Source: an uncultured Erysipelotrichaceae bacterium (GTDB taxonomy: Bacteria; Bacillota_I; Bacilli_A; Erysipelotrichales; Coprobacillaceae). Taken from it: DNA of 14,876 nucleotides. The position numbers and the translations under genes were made by a program. The stretch is from positions 1 to 14,876 of the forward strand of contig URQL01000023.1 in assembly GCA_900550005.1 (NCBI GenBank), in the 5' to 3' direction. The notes under the pieces were generated by a model that saw only the letters and a list, made by a program, of their open reading frames with translations, ran no database searches and was not told where the DNA came from. The first letter of the stretch is position 1; each line of letters starts with the position of its first letter. This document shows positions 1 to 5,961 of this stretch, in pieces.

Positions 1-702
1 CATAGTATCTAAACAAATACAATTTAATTGTCCTTTATTAAAACTTCCTAAGCCACCATCAATCCCAATCTTATCATGATAAACAGGATCAAACCAAACA
101 TCTACATTTTTCTTTCCAGATATAAAACATGTAGGTGTATGTCCAAAGATGATAATTTTTCCATCTAATCCTTTTTGAGTATAAAAATATTCTCGCATCC
201 AAGCACAATCATCTTCATTTTGTTGTTCTAAAGTTTTATCAGGATTAATTCCAGCATGAATAAGTAAATAATCTTGACCATTCACTTGTATCTCTTTATA
301 ACAAGGTAAAGATTGAATATAATCAATCATTTCCTTAAAAAAAGTTCTTCTTCTCTTTGTATATTCATCTACATCTATATTTTTTTTGTTTAAATAACGA
401 TGATAACTAATTACTGTTTGTCGCCCCCCATTTTGTTGCCATAAACGATAAGGGTTTGAATTAATATCGTTATCTTTCATTAAAGATTCTCTCATCATGA
501 TTTCATGATTTCCTCTAAGTAGAATCATATTTTTATGTTTTTGTATTTCAAAGTAAATTTCCAAACTACGTGGTCCACGATCACACACATCGCCTAATAT
601 GTAAAGTGTATCTTGATCACCAAAGTCAATTTTATTAAGCATAGCTTTAAATACTTCATAGTGACCATGTAGATCGGACAAAACGTATGTTTTACCGCCC
701 AT
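1..702 (-). CDS. PPP-family metallophosphoesterase (serine/threonine phosphatase or ApaH/PrpE-like), C-terminus cut by window edge
   Basis: The frame is open from an ATG at 702 to the left edge, giving 234 residues without a stop. It shows the complete PPP metallophosphoesterase signature in order: SDLHGH at residues 9-14, GDVCDRG at 37-43, GNHE at 64-67, a metal-binding His in HAG at 149, and GHTP at 187-190. These residues bind a dinuclear metal centre that hydrolyses phosphoester or pyrophosphate bonds. Family members include bacterial Ser/Thr protein phosphatases and Ap4A-hydrolysing PrpE/ApaH types; the sequence alone does not separate them. No signal peptide or membrane segment is visible, so it is probably cytosolic. 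The start is supported by GAGGTG at 709-714, six bases upstream. Such proteins are about 240 residues long, so only a short tail is likely missing. Confidence 0.9.
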   Translation of the reverse strand, partial: MGGKTYVLSDLHGHYEVFKAMLNKIDFGDQDTLYILGDVCDRGPRSLEIYFEIQKHKNMILLRGNHEIMMRESLMKDNDINSNPYRLWQQNGGRQTVISYHRYLNKKNIDVDEYTKRRRTFFKEMIDYIQSLPCYKEIQVNGQDYLLIHAGINPDKTLEQQNEDDCAWMREYFYTQKGLDGKIIIFGHTPTCFISGKKNVDVWFDPVYHDKIGIDGGLGSFNKGQLNCICLDTM

Positions 703-720
703 TAATTTCACCTCGGCTCT

Positions 721-729
721 ATTTTACCA
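721..729 (-). promoter_or_regulatory. candidate extended -10 promoter for the metallophosphatase gene
   Basis: On the minus strand the sequence reads TGG TAAAAT, an extended -10 form, with no good -35 box 17 bases upstream. Transcription would begin at about 714, almost at the ribosome site, leaving a very short leader. The gene could instead be read from the small gene upstream if the weak terminator between them leaks. Confidence 0.3.
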
Positions 730-761
730 TACTCTTTTATCCCCTGCATTAAAAAGGAAAA

Positions 762-789
762 GAAAAAAAGTCAAAACTTAATTTTGGCT
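762..789 (-). terminator. weak intrinsic terminator after the small hypothetical gene
   Basis: On the minus strand AGCCAAAA and TTTTGACT can pair with one C-A mismatch around a 5-base loop, followed by a run of T. The stem begins inside the last codons and includes the stop region of the small gene. The mismatch and AT content make it a marginal terminator. Confidence 0.4.
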
Positions 790-1017
790 TTCTAAAATTC
801 GATATTCTAATTGTTTTCTAACTTCATCAATCGTTAAATATTTCTTTTCATCTTCAAACATGTAATTCAATAAATAATTCCAAGCTTCTAAAGTAAATGT
901 TTCATCTGATATTTGCTTAATTTCTTTTAACACATCTTCGTGAACCTGCTTTGTATGAAAACTAGACATATAAAGCATATCTAATTTACGATATAAATAT
1001 TCTAGTAAGTCACTCAT
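778..1017 (-). CDS. small hypothetical protein of about 79 residues
   Basis: I do not recognise this protein. It begins MSDLLEYLYRKLDMLY and is rich in charged, Leu and Tyr residues, predicting a soluble, mostly helical polypeptide. No Cys cluster, signal peptide, membrane segment or evident helix-turn-helix is visible. A GTG at 1020 directly precedes the ATG at 1017 in frame. GGGAGG at about 1026-1031 sits 5 bases before the GTG and 8 before the ATG, so the ATG is the likelier start. A good ribosome site, a plausible upstream promoter and a downstream hairpin support a real gene. Its leader contains a palindrome matching a second one about 136 bases upstream, which suggests tight control by an unknown DNA-binding protein. 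Confidence 0.7.
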   Translation of the reverse strand: MSDLLEYLYRKLDMLYMSSFHTKQVHEDVLKEIKQISDETFTLEAWNYLLNYMFEDEKKYLTIDEVRKQLEYRILESQN

Positions 1018-1035
1018 CACTTATACCTCCCGTAA

Positions 1036-1057
1036 ATCATAAAGTACACTTTTTGAT
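1036..1057 (-). promoter_or_regulatory. palindromic operator-like site A in the leader of the small gene
   Basis: Arms ATCATAAAGT and ACTTTTTGAT flank a central AC, with 9 of 10 positions complementary. The site lies between the predicted transcription start near 1074 and the ribosome site near 1030, a position where a bound repressor would block elongation. Its 16-nt core at 1037-1052 is an exact reverse complement of 1177-1192 in site B. Confidence 0.5.
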
Positions 1058-1080
1058 ATAAATAGTTAATCCCTATTTGT

Positions 1081-1110
1081 TATCTAATCATATTTATAAA
1101 TAAATGTCAA
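1081..1110 (-). promoter_or_regulatory. candidate sigma-A promoter of the small hypothetical gene
   Basis: A perfect TTGACA lies on the minus strand at 1105-1110. Seventeen to eighteen bases further is a poor -10 box, TTAGAT or TAGATA, at about 1081-1087. The perfect -35 and the placement between the two palindromes support it; the weak -10 limits confidence. Confidence 0.4.
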
Positions 1111-1170
1111 CAGATACTTTTGGATTACTTTCCCATTTATTATAAATACTAAATTTCTTTTTTTATACCG

Positions 1171-1194
1171 TTTCATAAAGTGTACTTTATGAAA
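1171..1194. promoter_or_regulatory. perfect palindromic operator-like site B upstream of the small-gene promoter
   Basis: Arms TTTCATAAAGT and ACTTTATGAAA, 11 bases each and perfectly complementary, flank a central GT. An overlapping smaller inverted repeat, AAAGTG/CACTTT with one base between, follows at 1192-1204. The site lies about 60 bases upstream of the predicted -35 box and just past the MATE terminator. A matching palindrome (site A) lies 136 bases away, centre to centre. Confidence 0.55.
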
Positions 1195-1213
1195 GTGACA
1201 CTTTTTTGTATAC

Positions 1214-1239
1214 AAAAAAATCCTAGAAAAACTAGGATT
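1214..1239 (-). terminator. intrinsic terminator of the MATE gene
   Basis: On the minus strand AATCCTAG and CTAGGATT pair perfectly around a TTTTT loop, followed by a run of T. The 5' arm contains the MATE stop codon TAG, so the gene ends inside its own terminator. Confidence 0.85.
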
Positions 1240-2590
1240 GTATATCATTCTTATTTAACGAATTAAAAAAAGCAGAAACAAATGGAAGTGTTATTGATGC
1301 TGAAACAAAATAGGCAATTGGTTGAGCAATTTGAATTCCTGTAATGCCAATAAAATGTGGTAAAACAGCAAGCAATGGAATATAAACTAAACCACTTTGA
1401 ACACTCGCTAAAAATAGAGCACGTCCACTTTTTCCAATACTTTGAAACAACATATTTCCTACTGCCGAAATTGGAAGCAAGAATAAAGCGCAACATAAAT
1501 ATCTTAAAGCCGCCGATCCAATAGAAATAATTTCTGGTTCTCGTCTAAATAAAGCAATAATCGATTCTGAATTGATAAAACAAATCATACATAAAGCACC
1601 TAAAACAATGACACCAAAACACATTGTAAAAATTGCTGCTTTTTTTACACGATCATATTTTTTTGCTCCATAGTTATAAGCACTAACAGGTTGGAATCCT
1701 TGTGCCATACCTAAAGCAAAACTAAATAATAAATTGCCACAACGAGCCACAACACTCATAGAAGCAATAGCTACGTCTCCATAAACAGAGGCTTGTGTAT
1801 TTAATAAAGTTGTTGAAATACTATTTAATCCTTGACGCATTAAACTAGGTAATCCAGTAACAACAATATTTTGTACATCTCTAAAATCTTTAGTAACATG
1901 TTTTAATGAAATGGTTGTCACTGTTTTTCCTGTTAAAAATGGAATAAGTAAAATAACAGAACTGATGTATTGAGAAATCGCTGTAGATAATCCGGCACCA
2001 GCAATATCCATATGTAATCCAAAAATGAAAATTGGATCTAAAAACATATTAAGAATTCCACCTGTTGTTAAGCCAATCATAGCAAAAGTAGCTTTACCTT
2101 CATAACGTAAAATATTATTTAAAACACAACCTACCGTCATAGCCGGACCCGCTATTAAAATAAACATACCATAAGTCTTAGCATCATTTAAAATCGTATC
2201 CGTACTTCCTAAAAAATACATTAATGGTTCTAAAAACAACATTCCTAAGATTAAAATGATCGTTCCTGCAAGTAAAGCCAAAAAGAAACTTGTTGAAGCA
2301 AATACTTTTGCTCTTTCAACTTTTCTTGCCCCTAATTGTCTTGAAATATTACTTCCAGCACCATGACCAAACATAAAACCAAAAGCTTGTAAAATTGCCA
2401 TCAAAGCAAATACAATTCCTGTTGCCCCACTTGCAGCAACACTGATTTGACTAACATAAAAAGTATCTGCCATATTATAAATATTTGTAATCAACATACT
2501 GATCGTTGTTGGTATTCCTAAAGATACAATTAATTTAGGAACGGGTGTTTGTGTCATCTTCATATATTGTTGATCTTCTCTACTACTCAT
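1232..2590 (-). CDS. MATE family multidrug efflux transporter (MepA-like)
   Basis: This 452-residue membrane protein has the length and roughly twelve hydrophobic segments of MATE transporters, which export drugs or metabolites using a sodium or proton gradient. After a short polar N-terminus it reads IPTTISMLITNIYNMADTF, the typical first MATE helix, followed by GHGAGSNISRQLGA in the loop after helix two. The second half repeats the pattern, with LPSLMRQGL and GMAQGFQPVSAYNYGAK. This pattern is close to the MepA-like branch, whose founding member is controlled by a MarR-type repressor. ATG at 2590 is preceded by AGGGGG about ten bases upstream. The gene stands alone, with its own promoter, operator-like repeats and terminator. 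The substrate cannot be told from sequence. Confidence 0.92.
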   Translation of the reverse strand: MSSREDQQYMKMTQTPVPKLIVSLGIPTTISMLITNIYNMADTFYVSQISVAASGATGIVFALMAILQAFGFMFGHGAGSNISRQLGARKVERAKVFASTSFFLALLAGTIILILGMLFLEPLMYFLGSTDTILNDAKTYGMFILIAGPAMTVGCVLNNILRYEGKATFAMIGLTTGGILNMFLDPIFIFGLHMDIAGAGLSTAISQYISSVILLIPFLTGKTVTTISLKHVTKDFRDVQNIVVTGLPSLMRQGLNSISTTLLNTQASVYGDVAIASMSVVARCGNLLFSFALGMAQGFQPVSAYNYGAKKYDRVKKAAIFTMCFGVIVLGALCMICFINSESIIALFRREPEIISIGSAALRYLCCALFLLPISAVGNMLFQSIGKSGRALFLASVQSGLVYIPLLAVLPHFIGITGIQIAQPIAYFVSASITLPFVSAFFNSLNKNDIQS

Positions 2591-2614
2591 TTTTATTAAT
2601 CCCCCTAAACATTC

Positions 2615-2642
2615 GCTTGCTAATTGTTAGCAAGCTAACAAT
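2615..2642 (-). promoter_or_regulatory. two overlapping operator-like inverted repeats at the MATE promoter
   Basis: Repeat one (2615-2635) has perfect 9-base arms GCTTGCTAA and TTAGCAAGC with 3 bases between. Repeat two (2623-2642) has perfect 9-base arms ATTGTTAGC and GCTAACAAT with AA between. Repeat two covers the predicted -10 box and start site; repeat one covers the first transcribed bases. TTAGC/GCTAA half sites and this position suit a MarR-like repressor, but no regulator gene lies next door. Confidence 0.7.
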
Positions 2643-2666
2643 ATACCTAATTACTTCATTTGTCAA
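2638..2666 (-). promoter_or_regulatory. sigma-A promoter of the MATE gene
   Basis: On the minus strand a perfect TTGACA (2661-2666) is followed after exactly 17 bases by TATTGT (2638-2643). Predicted initiation is near 2631, giving a leader of about 40 bases. The -10 box lies inside the inverted repeat at 2623-2642. Confidence 0.75.
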
Positions 2667-2680
2667 GAAATTTTGACAAA

Positions 2681-2706
2681 TAAAAAAATAGGTTTCCCTA
2701 TTTTTT
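2681..2706 (-). terminator. intrinsic terminator after the AI-2E transporter gene
   Basis: A 10-base perfect stem, AAAAAATAGG with CCTATTTTTT around a 4-base loop, sits about 105 bases past the transporter stop codon and just upstream of the MATE promoter. The A/T tracts on both sides make it potentially bidirectional. Confidence 0.65.
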
Positions 2707-2809
2707 AACACTTAGTAAATTGTTTCAAAATCACTTTTTTCAATGTAAGTAAATATCCTATTTTTTACCATTCAAAAATTGATTTTCTGATTAGAATTTT
2801 TTAACTAAC

Positions 2810-3934
2810 TTATTGCACCTCTTGTTTATTTTCTTTTTTATTTTTAAAGGCGATACCTTCTAAAATAAACATACGAATCACAGCAATAAGCGGCACCCCG
2901 ATAAACATACCAATAAAACCAAATAAGCCACCAAATAAAGTAATCGCAAAAATAATCCAGAATGGACCAATACCTACAGAATCTCCTAAAATAGCTGGTC
3001 CTAAAATCAATCCATCAAATTGTTGTAAAGCAAAGATAAAGAGTGCTGACCAAATTGCTTTAACAGGTCCCATAACTACAACTGTAATTAAAACCACAGG
3101 CACAGCACCAATAAATGGGCCAAAATAAGGAATCATATTTGTTACCATGATAATTAATGCTAGAACAAAAGCATACTTTAGTTTAAGTAAACTAAAACCT
3201 ATATAAGCAATAATTCCTATAATCAAAGAATCTAAAGCTTTACCTGAAATAAAGTTAGAAAAAATAACATGTACTTTTTTACCATAATAATGAGTTAAAT
3301 CAATGTATTTTTGTTTAACAAATAACCCCGCAATTTGATCAAAAATTCTAAGTAAATTCTTTCTTTCAAACAGAATATATGGGCAAATCACAATTCCCAT
3401 AAACCAAGATAACAAAGTACTTGCTGTATTCCATGCACCTTTAGCATAATCCATCACATTAATATTAATAAGAGGTGTTAATTTCGTTAAATCGCCCGAT
3501 TCAAAAACATTTTGAATATATTTACTCATTTCTGGATTTTTAAATAAATGAAGTACCATATCTTCAAATTGTTTTAAATAATCCCCTGATTTATTCGCAA
3601 ATTCAACAATATTATTAATAGCTACAGGGATAAGATAGATTAATAAAATAACTAAAATAATCAAAAAAGTAAAATAAGCAATAAAAACACTTAAAGACAT
3701 TTTTCTTTCTCGAATTTTCTCATTTGATGATTTTGCAAGTCGTTTTTCAATTTGTTTACATAGTGGATAAAGTAAATAAGCCAATACTGCTCCTACAATA
3801 AAAGGCGTTAATATATTTAAAATCATTCCTAAAAAATCAATAAAAACATGCAAACTATCAAAAGTTTTATAAAATACAATGATTGCTGCTGCTAATAGAA
3901 AAAGATCAAGATACTGTTTCAATTTCTGTTTCAT
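2810..3934 (-). CDS. AI-2E (TqsA/YdiK-like) family membrane transporter
   Basis: This protein of about 374 residues has the AI-2E family architecture: two N-terminal hydrophobic segments, a soluble middle part at about residues 110-165, then several more membrane segments. The family hallmark NMIPYFGPFIGAVP is present, as is the C-terminal block GPAILGDSVGIGPFWII followed by a Gly-rich segment and GVPLIAVI. Members are putative exporters; few have known substrates, and an autoinducer-2 role should not be assumed. The frame opens at a GTG at 3946, but ATG at 3934 is preferred because GAGGTGG lies nine bases upstream of it. It overlaps the end of the PAP2 gene by 29 bases, with its ribosome site inside that gene, so translation is probably coupled. 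It is last in the folA-plsC-PAP2 unit. Confidence 0.88.
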   Translation of the reverse strand: MKQKLKQYLDLFLLAAAIIVFYKTFDSLHVFIDFLGMILNILTPFIVGAVLAYLLYPLCKQIEKRLAKSSNEKIRERKMSLSVFIAYFTFLIILVILLIYLIPVAINNIVEFANKSGDYLKQFEDMVLHLFKNPEMSKYIQNVFESGDLTKLTPLININVMDYAKGAWNTASTLLSWFMGIVICPYILFERKNLLRIFDQIAGLFVKQKYIDLTHYYGKKVHVIFSNFISGKALDSLIIGIIAYIGFSLLKLKYAFVLALIIMVTNMIPYFGPFIGAVPVVLITVVVMGPVKAIWSALFIFALQQFDGLILGPAILGDSVGIGPFWIIFAITLFGGLFGFIGMFIGVPLIAVIRMFILEGIAFKNKKENKQEVQ

Positions 3935-4520
3935 CACATTTACCACCTCGTTTATAGTTTATCATATTTGTTGGCTTATTTAAACTAATGTAGTAATTAG
4001 TAAGCAAAACACCTAATAAAAAGCCACCTAATACATCACTAAAATAATGGACATGTAAATAAATCCGTGTAAAACCGATAATCAATGGCATAACAAACAA
4101 TAACTTTTGAACCTTATCTTTCTTTTGATAAATACATAAAGCAAATAACCAATAAAATACAATTGCATTTAAAGCATGATTACTAGGAAAACTATAATTG
4201 ATTTCTCTAATCAACATAGCCATAGGTCGAGGACGTTGGATCAAATATTTAAACAAATTCCCACAAGCACAACTCATCAACATAAAAAGAGTAAGAGATG
4301 CTGTTTCTTTACGTTTAAAAAGAAAACAAAGAATCAAGACAAAAGCATAAAAAATACCAGAACCAAGGTTAGTCAAATAAATCATGATTTGAGTAAGTAA
4401 AGGTGTTTGTATAAGCTGTATTTTTTCATAAATCAATTGATCGATTCGATCTACTTGATGAGTAAGAACAAGCACAATTAAAATTAAAAAGCTTAAAATT
4501 AAAATTTTTCTTTGTTTCAT
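3906..4520 (-). CDS. PAP2 superfamily membrane lipid phosphatase
   Basis: This 204-residue membrane protein carries the three PAP2 phosphatase motifs: KYLIQRPRP (K..RP), SFPSNHA (PSxxH) and TRIYLHVHYFSDVLGG (R, H and D of motif three). A Thr precedes the motif-three Arg where Ser is usual. Five or six hydrophobic segments are visible, starting with an N-terminal anchor. Such enzymes remove phosphate from phosphatidic acid, phosphatidylglycerol-phosphate or undecaprenyl pyrophosphate; the substrate is not determinable here. Its place after plsC fits lipid metabolism. ATG at 4520 lies only ten bases after a strong hairpin and has no recognisable ribosome site. A stop lies upstream in the same frame with no other start between, so the start is either this unusual ATG or internal. 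The C-terminus overlaps the next gene. Confidence 0.85.
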   Translation of the reverse strand: MKQRKILILSFLILIVLVLTHQVDRIDQLIYEKIQLIQTPLLTQIMIYLTNLGSGIFYAFVLILCFLFKRKETASLTLFMLMSCACGNLFKYLIQRPRPMAMLIREINYSFPSNHALNAIVFYWLFALCIYQKKDKVQKLLFVMPLIIGFTRIYLHVHYFSDVLGGFLLGVLLTNYYISLNKPTNMINYKRGGKCDETEIETVS

Positions 4521-4551
4521 ATAAAAACAGGAAGTTCTATTTTAGAACTTC
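4521..4551 (-). terminator. terminator- or attenuator-like hairpin between plsC and the PAP2 gene
   Basis: On the minus strand GAAGTTCTA and TAGAACTTC form a perfect 9-base stem with an AAA loop, followed by CTGTTTTTAT. The 5' arm encodes the last codons of plsC and contains part of its stop codon; the T-tract ends at the PAP2 start codon. The T-tract is interrupted, so termination may be partial, reducing expression of the two downstream genes. Confidence 0.6.
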
Positions 4552-5247
4552 ATCCATCTTTGCTTGAATTCTTGTTTGAACCATTTGTGCTAACTCAACA
4601 GAAGACATTTCTTTATATTCATCATAATAGATTGGTTCAAGATAATGTACTTGTGCTTTGATTTTACGAACTGAATTACGATCAAGAACTTTATAGCAAT
4701 CAATACAGGCTACGGGTACAATTGGCTTTTTAGCATTCGTTGCTGCTTTAAAAGAACCTCCTTTAAATTCTAATAATACATTTCCTTGTTTAGAACGTGT
4801 TCCTTCAGGAAAAATAATATAATTACGCCCTTGTTGTAATTCTTCACTTACTTTACGAATAATTTTTAAAGATCCTCGAATATCTTTACGATCCATTGGT
4901 TTCGCTTCTAAAATTTCAATAATATCTCGAACAACCGGTGTTTTTATTAATTCAATTTTCGCAACAGCAGTAACCGGTAAAGGATGAGTTAAACCAATAA
5001 TAACAGGATCAAACAACCCTTGATGGTTAGGTGTTAATAAATAACCACTTTCTTTAGGTAAATTTTCAATGCCTGTACAAACAACATCAACATTTGCACT
5101 ATGGACAACATCTTTCAAAAAAGATCGTACAAAGTTATATCGTGTTGCTTCATCATATTTATCTATAGCCTTATATTTATGTAAATTAAATAAATAATAA
5201 GGTAATTTATAAAGTAAACGTAAAACAATCATAATAATTCGAATCAT
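4537..5247 (-). CDS. plsC: 1-acyl-sn-glycerol-3-phosphate acyltransferase (PlsC family)
   Basis: This 236-residue protein matches the PlsC family, which transfers a fatty acid to lysophosphatidic acid to make phosphatidic acid at the inner face of the membrane. The catalytic NHxxxxD motif appears as NHQGLFD near residue 79 and the glycerol-phosphate-binding motif as FPEGTRS near residue 148, followed by a VPVACID block. The N-terminal 25 residues are hydrophobic with interspersed Arg, a membrane-attachment segment. ATG at 5247 overlaps the folA stop in an ATGA arrangement, with AGGAGG supplied by the last folA codons, so the two are translationally coupled. Paralogues of this family can use other acyl acceptors; the symbol reflects the family. 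Downstream is a PAP2 phosphatase that could act on the product. Confidence 0.88.
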   Translation of the reverse strand: MIRIIMIVLRLLYKLPYYLFNLHKYKAIDKYDEATRYNFVRSFLKDVVHSANVDVVCTGIENLPKESGYLLTPNHQGLFDPVIIGLTHPLPVTAVAKIELIKTPVVRDIIEILEAKPMDRKDIRGSLKIIRKVSEELQQGRNYIIFPEGTRSKQGNVLLEFKGGSFKAATNAKKPIVPVACIDCYKVLDRNSVRKIKAQVHYLEPIYYDEYKEMSSVELAQMVQTRIQAKMDEVLK

Positions 5248-5699
5248 TTTGTAATCCTCCTATATCTTTTTAAGGTAAATGTAGCATAATCTCTAGTTGC
5301 TACTAATTTAAAATCATTTTCATTCCATGCAGGGAAATAAATCTCTCCTATGTGTTTACCAGGAATAATAGATATCAACATTTCTTCAACATAAGGTAAA
5401 GCCTGTTGATAAATATGAGCTCCACCACAAATATAAAGATCCTGCTTATTTTGTTGATAATAGGTAATCACCTCTTGTAATTTAGGATCACCTTGTTGAT
5501 GACTTACAACATGAACTTTTCTTTTTTCTAATGGGGCATCTATTTTTTCAAAAGTTTTTCTTCCCATCACGATTGCATGGTAAAGTGTCGTTTGTTTAAA
5601 ATGGGCTAAATCCTCTTTATTATACCAAGGCATTCCTGATTTGGCTGTGTTTGATCCAATCAGCCCTGTTTCATCCATCGCCACAATTAACTTAATCAT
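5244..5699 (-). CDS. folA: dihydrofolate reductase
   Basis: This 151-residue protein is a DHFR, which reduces dihydrofolate with NADPH for thymidylate, purine and methionine synthesis. It shows the N-terminal strand with GLIG, MPW, the catalytic acid in KEDLAHFK (D30), the cofactor motif MGRKTF at 45-50, an Arg in PLEKRK aligning with the folate-binding Arg, and YICGGAHIY. Compared with the E. coli enzyme, the loop between GLIG and MPW is about three residues longer, and the usual Thr in the TxFP motif aligns with Ile (EIYFP). It is slightly short for the family (about 160). GAGGA six bases upstream supports the ATG. No thyA lies beside it. The gap to the tRNA terminator is too short for a clear promoter, so the unit may use tRNA readthrough or a weak promoter there. 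Confidence 0.88.
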   Translation of the reverse strand: MIKLIVAMDETGLIGSNTAKSGMPWYNKEDLAHFKQTTLYHAIVMGRKTFEKIDAPLEKRKVHVVSHQQGDPKLQEVITYYQQNKQDLYICGGAHIYQQALPYVEEMLISIIPGKHIGEIYFPAWNENDFKLVATRDYATFTLKRYRRITK

Positions 5700-5728
5700 T
5701 TTTTATCCTCATTTTCTTATTTGATACT

Positions 5729-5754
5729 AAAAAAGAAGTAACCGAGGTTACTTC
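5729..5754 (-). terminator. intrinsic terminator after tRNA-His
   Basis: On the minus strand GAAGTAACC and GGTTACTTC form a perfect 9-base arm pair (closing as an 8-base stem with a 4-base loop), followed by TTTTTT. It lies 15 bases past the tRNA CCA end and 30 bases before folA. Confidence 0.88.
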
Positions 5755-5768
5755 ATTTCTACTTTAAA

Positions 5769-5846
5769 TGGGGCGGACGATGGGAATCGAACCCACGAAA
5801 TGCCAGAGCCACAATCTGGTGTGTTAACCACTTCACCACATCCGCC
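5769..5846 (-). tRNA. tRNA-His, anticodon GUG, CCA encoded
   Basis: The minus strand folds as a cloverleaf. An eight-pair acceptor stem, GGCGGATG with CGTCCGCC, includes the extra 5' G(-1) paired to C73 that identifies tRNA-His. The anticodon stem CCAGA/TCTGG encloses TTGTGGC, giving anticodon GTG. The T-arm is GTGGG TTCGATT CCCAT. CCA is genomically encoded at 5769-5771. The variable loop is six bases, one longer than the Bacillus tRNA as I recall it. It charges histidine for translation. Confidence 0.97.
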
Positions 5847-5858
5847 ATTGCATTAACT

Positions 5859-5887
5859 ACTATACCATATTTAAAAAGTTTTGGCTA
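5859..5887 (-). promoter_or_regulatory. promoter of tRNA-His
   Basis: On the minus strand TAGCCA (-35, four of six consensus bases) is followed after 17 bases by TATAGT (-10, five of six). Initiation near 5852 would place the start about six bases before the mature tRNA. Confidence 0.65.
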
Positions 5888-5961
5888 GTAAAAATTTCAT
5901 TTTTTGTAAAAAAAATACAAATTTATAAATTTATGATAAAGTAATAGACGAGGTGATCAAA

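Noticed and set aside
1263..1496. Minus-strand open frame of 77 codons inside the MATE gene
   Set aside because: It lies on the same strand in another frame of a well-supported transporter, with Cys/Phe-rich nonsense composition and no ribosome site.
2697..2767. Direct repeat CCTATTTTTTA at 2697-2707 and 2757-2767
   Set aside because: It is AT-rich and short. It could offer an alternative partner for the terminator arm, but chance is the simplest explanation.
4176..4400. Plus-strand open frame of 74 codons
   Set aside because: It is antisense to the PAP2 gene, low-complexity (Lys/Thr/Gln-rich), and has no promoter or ribosome site.
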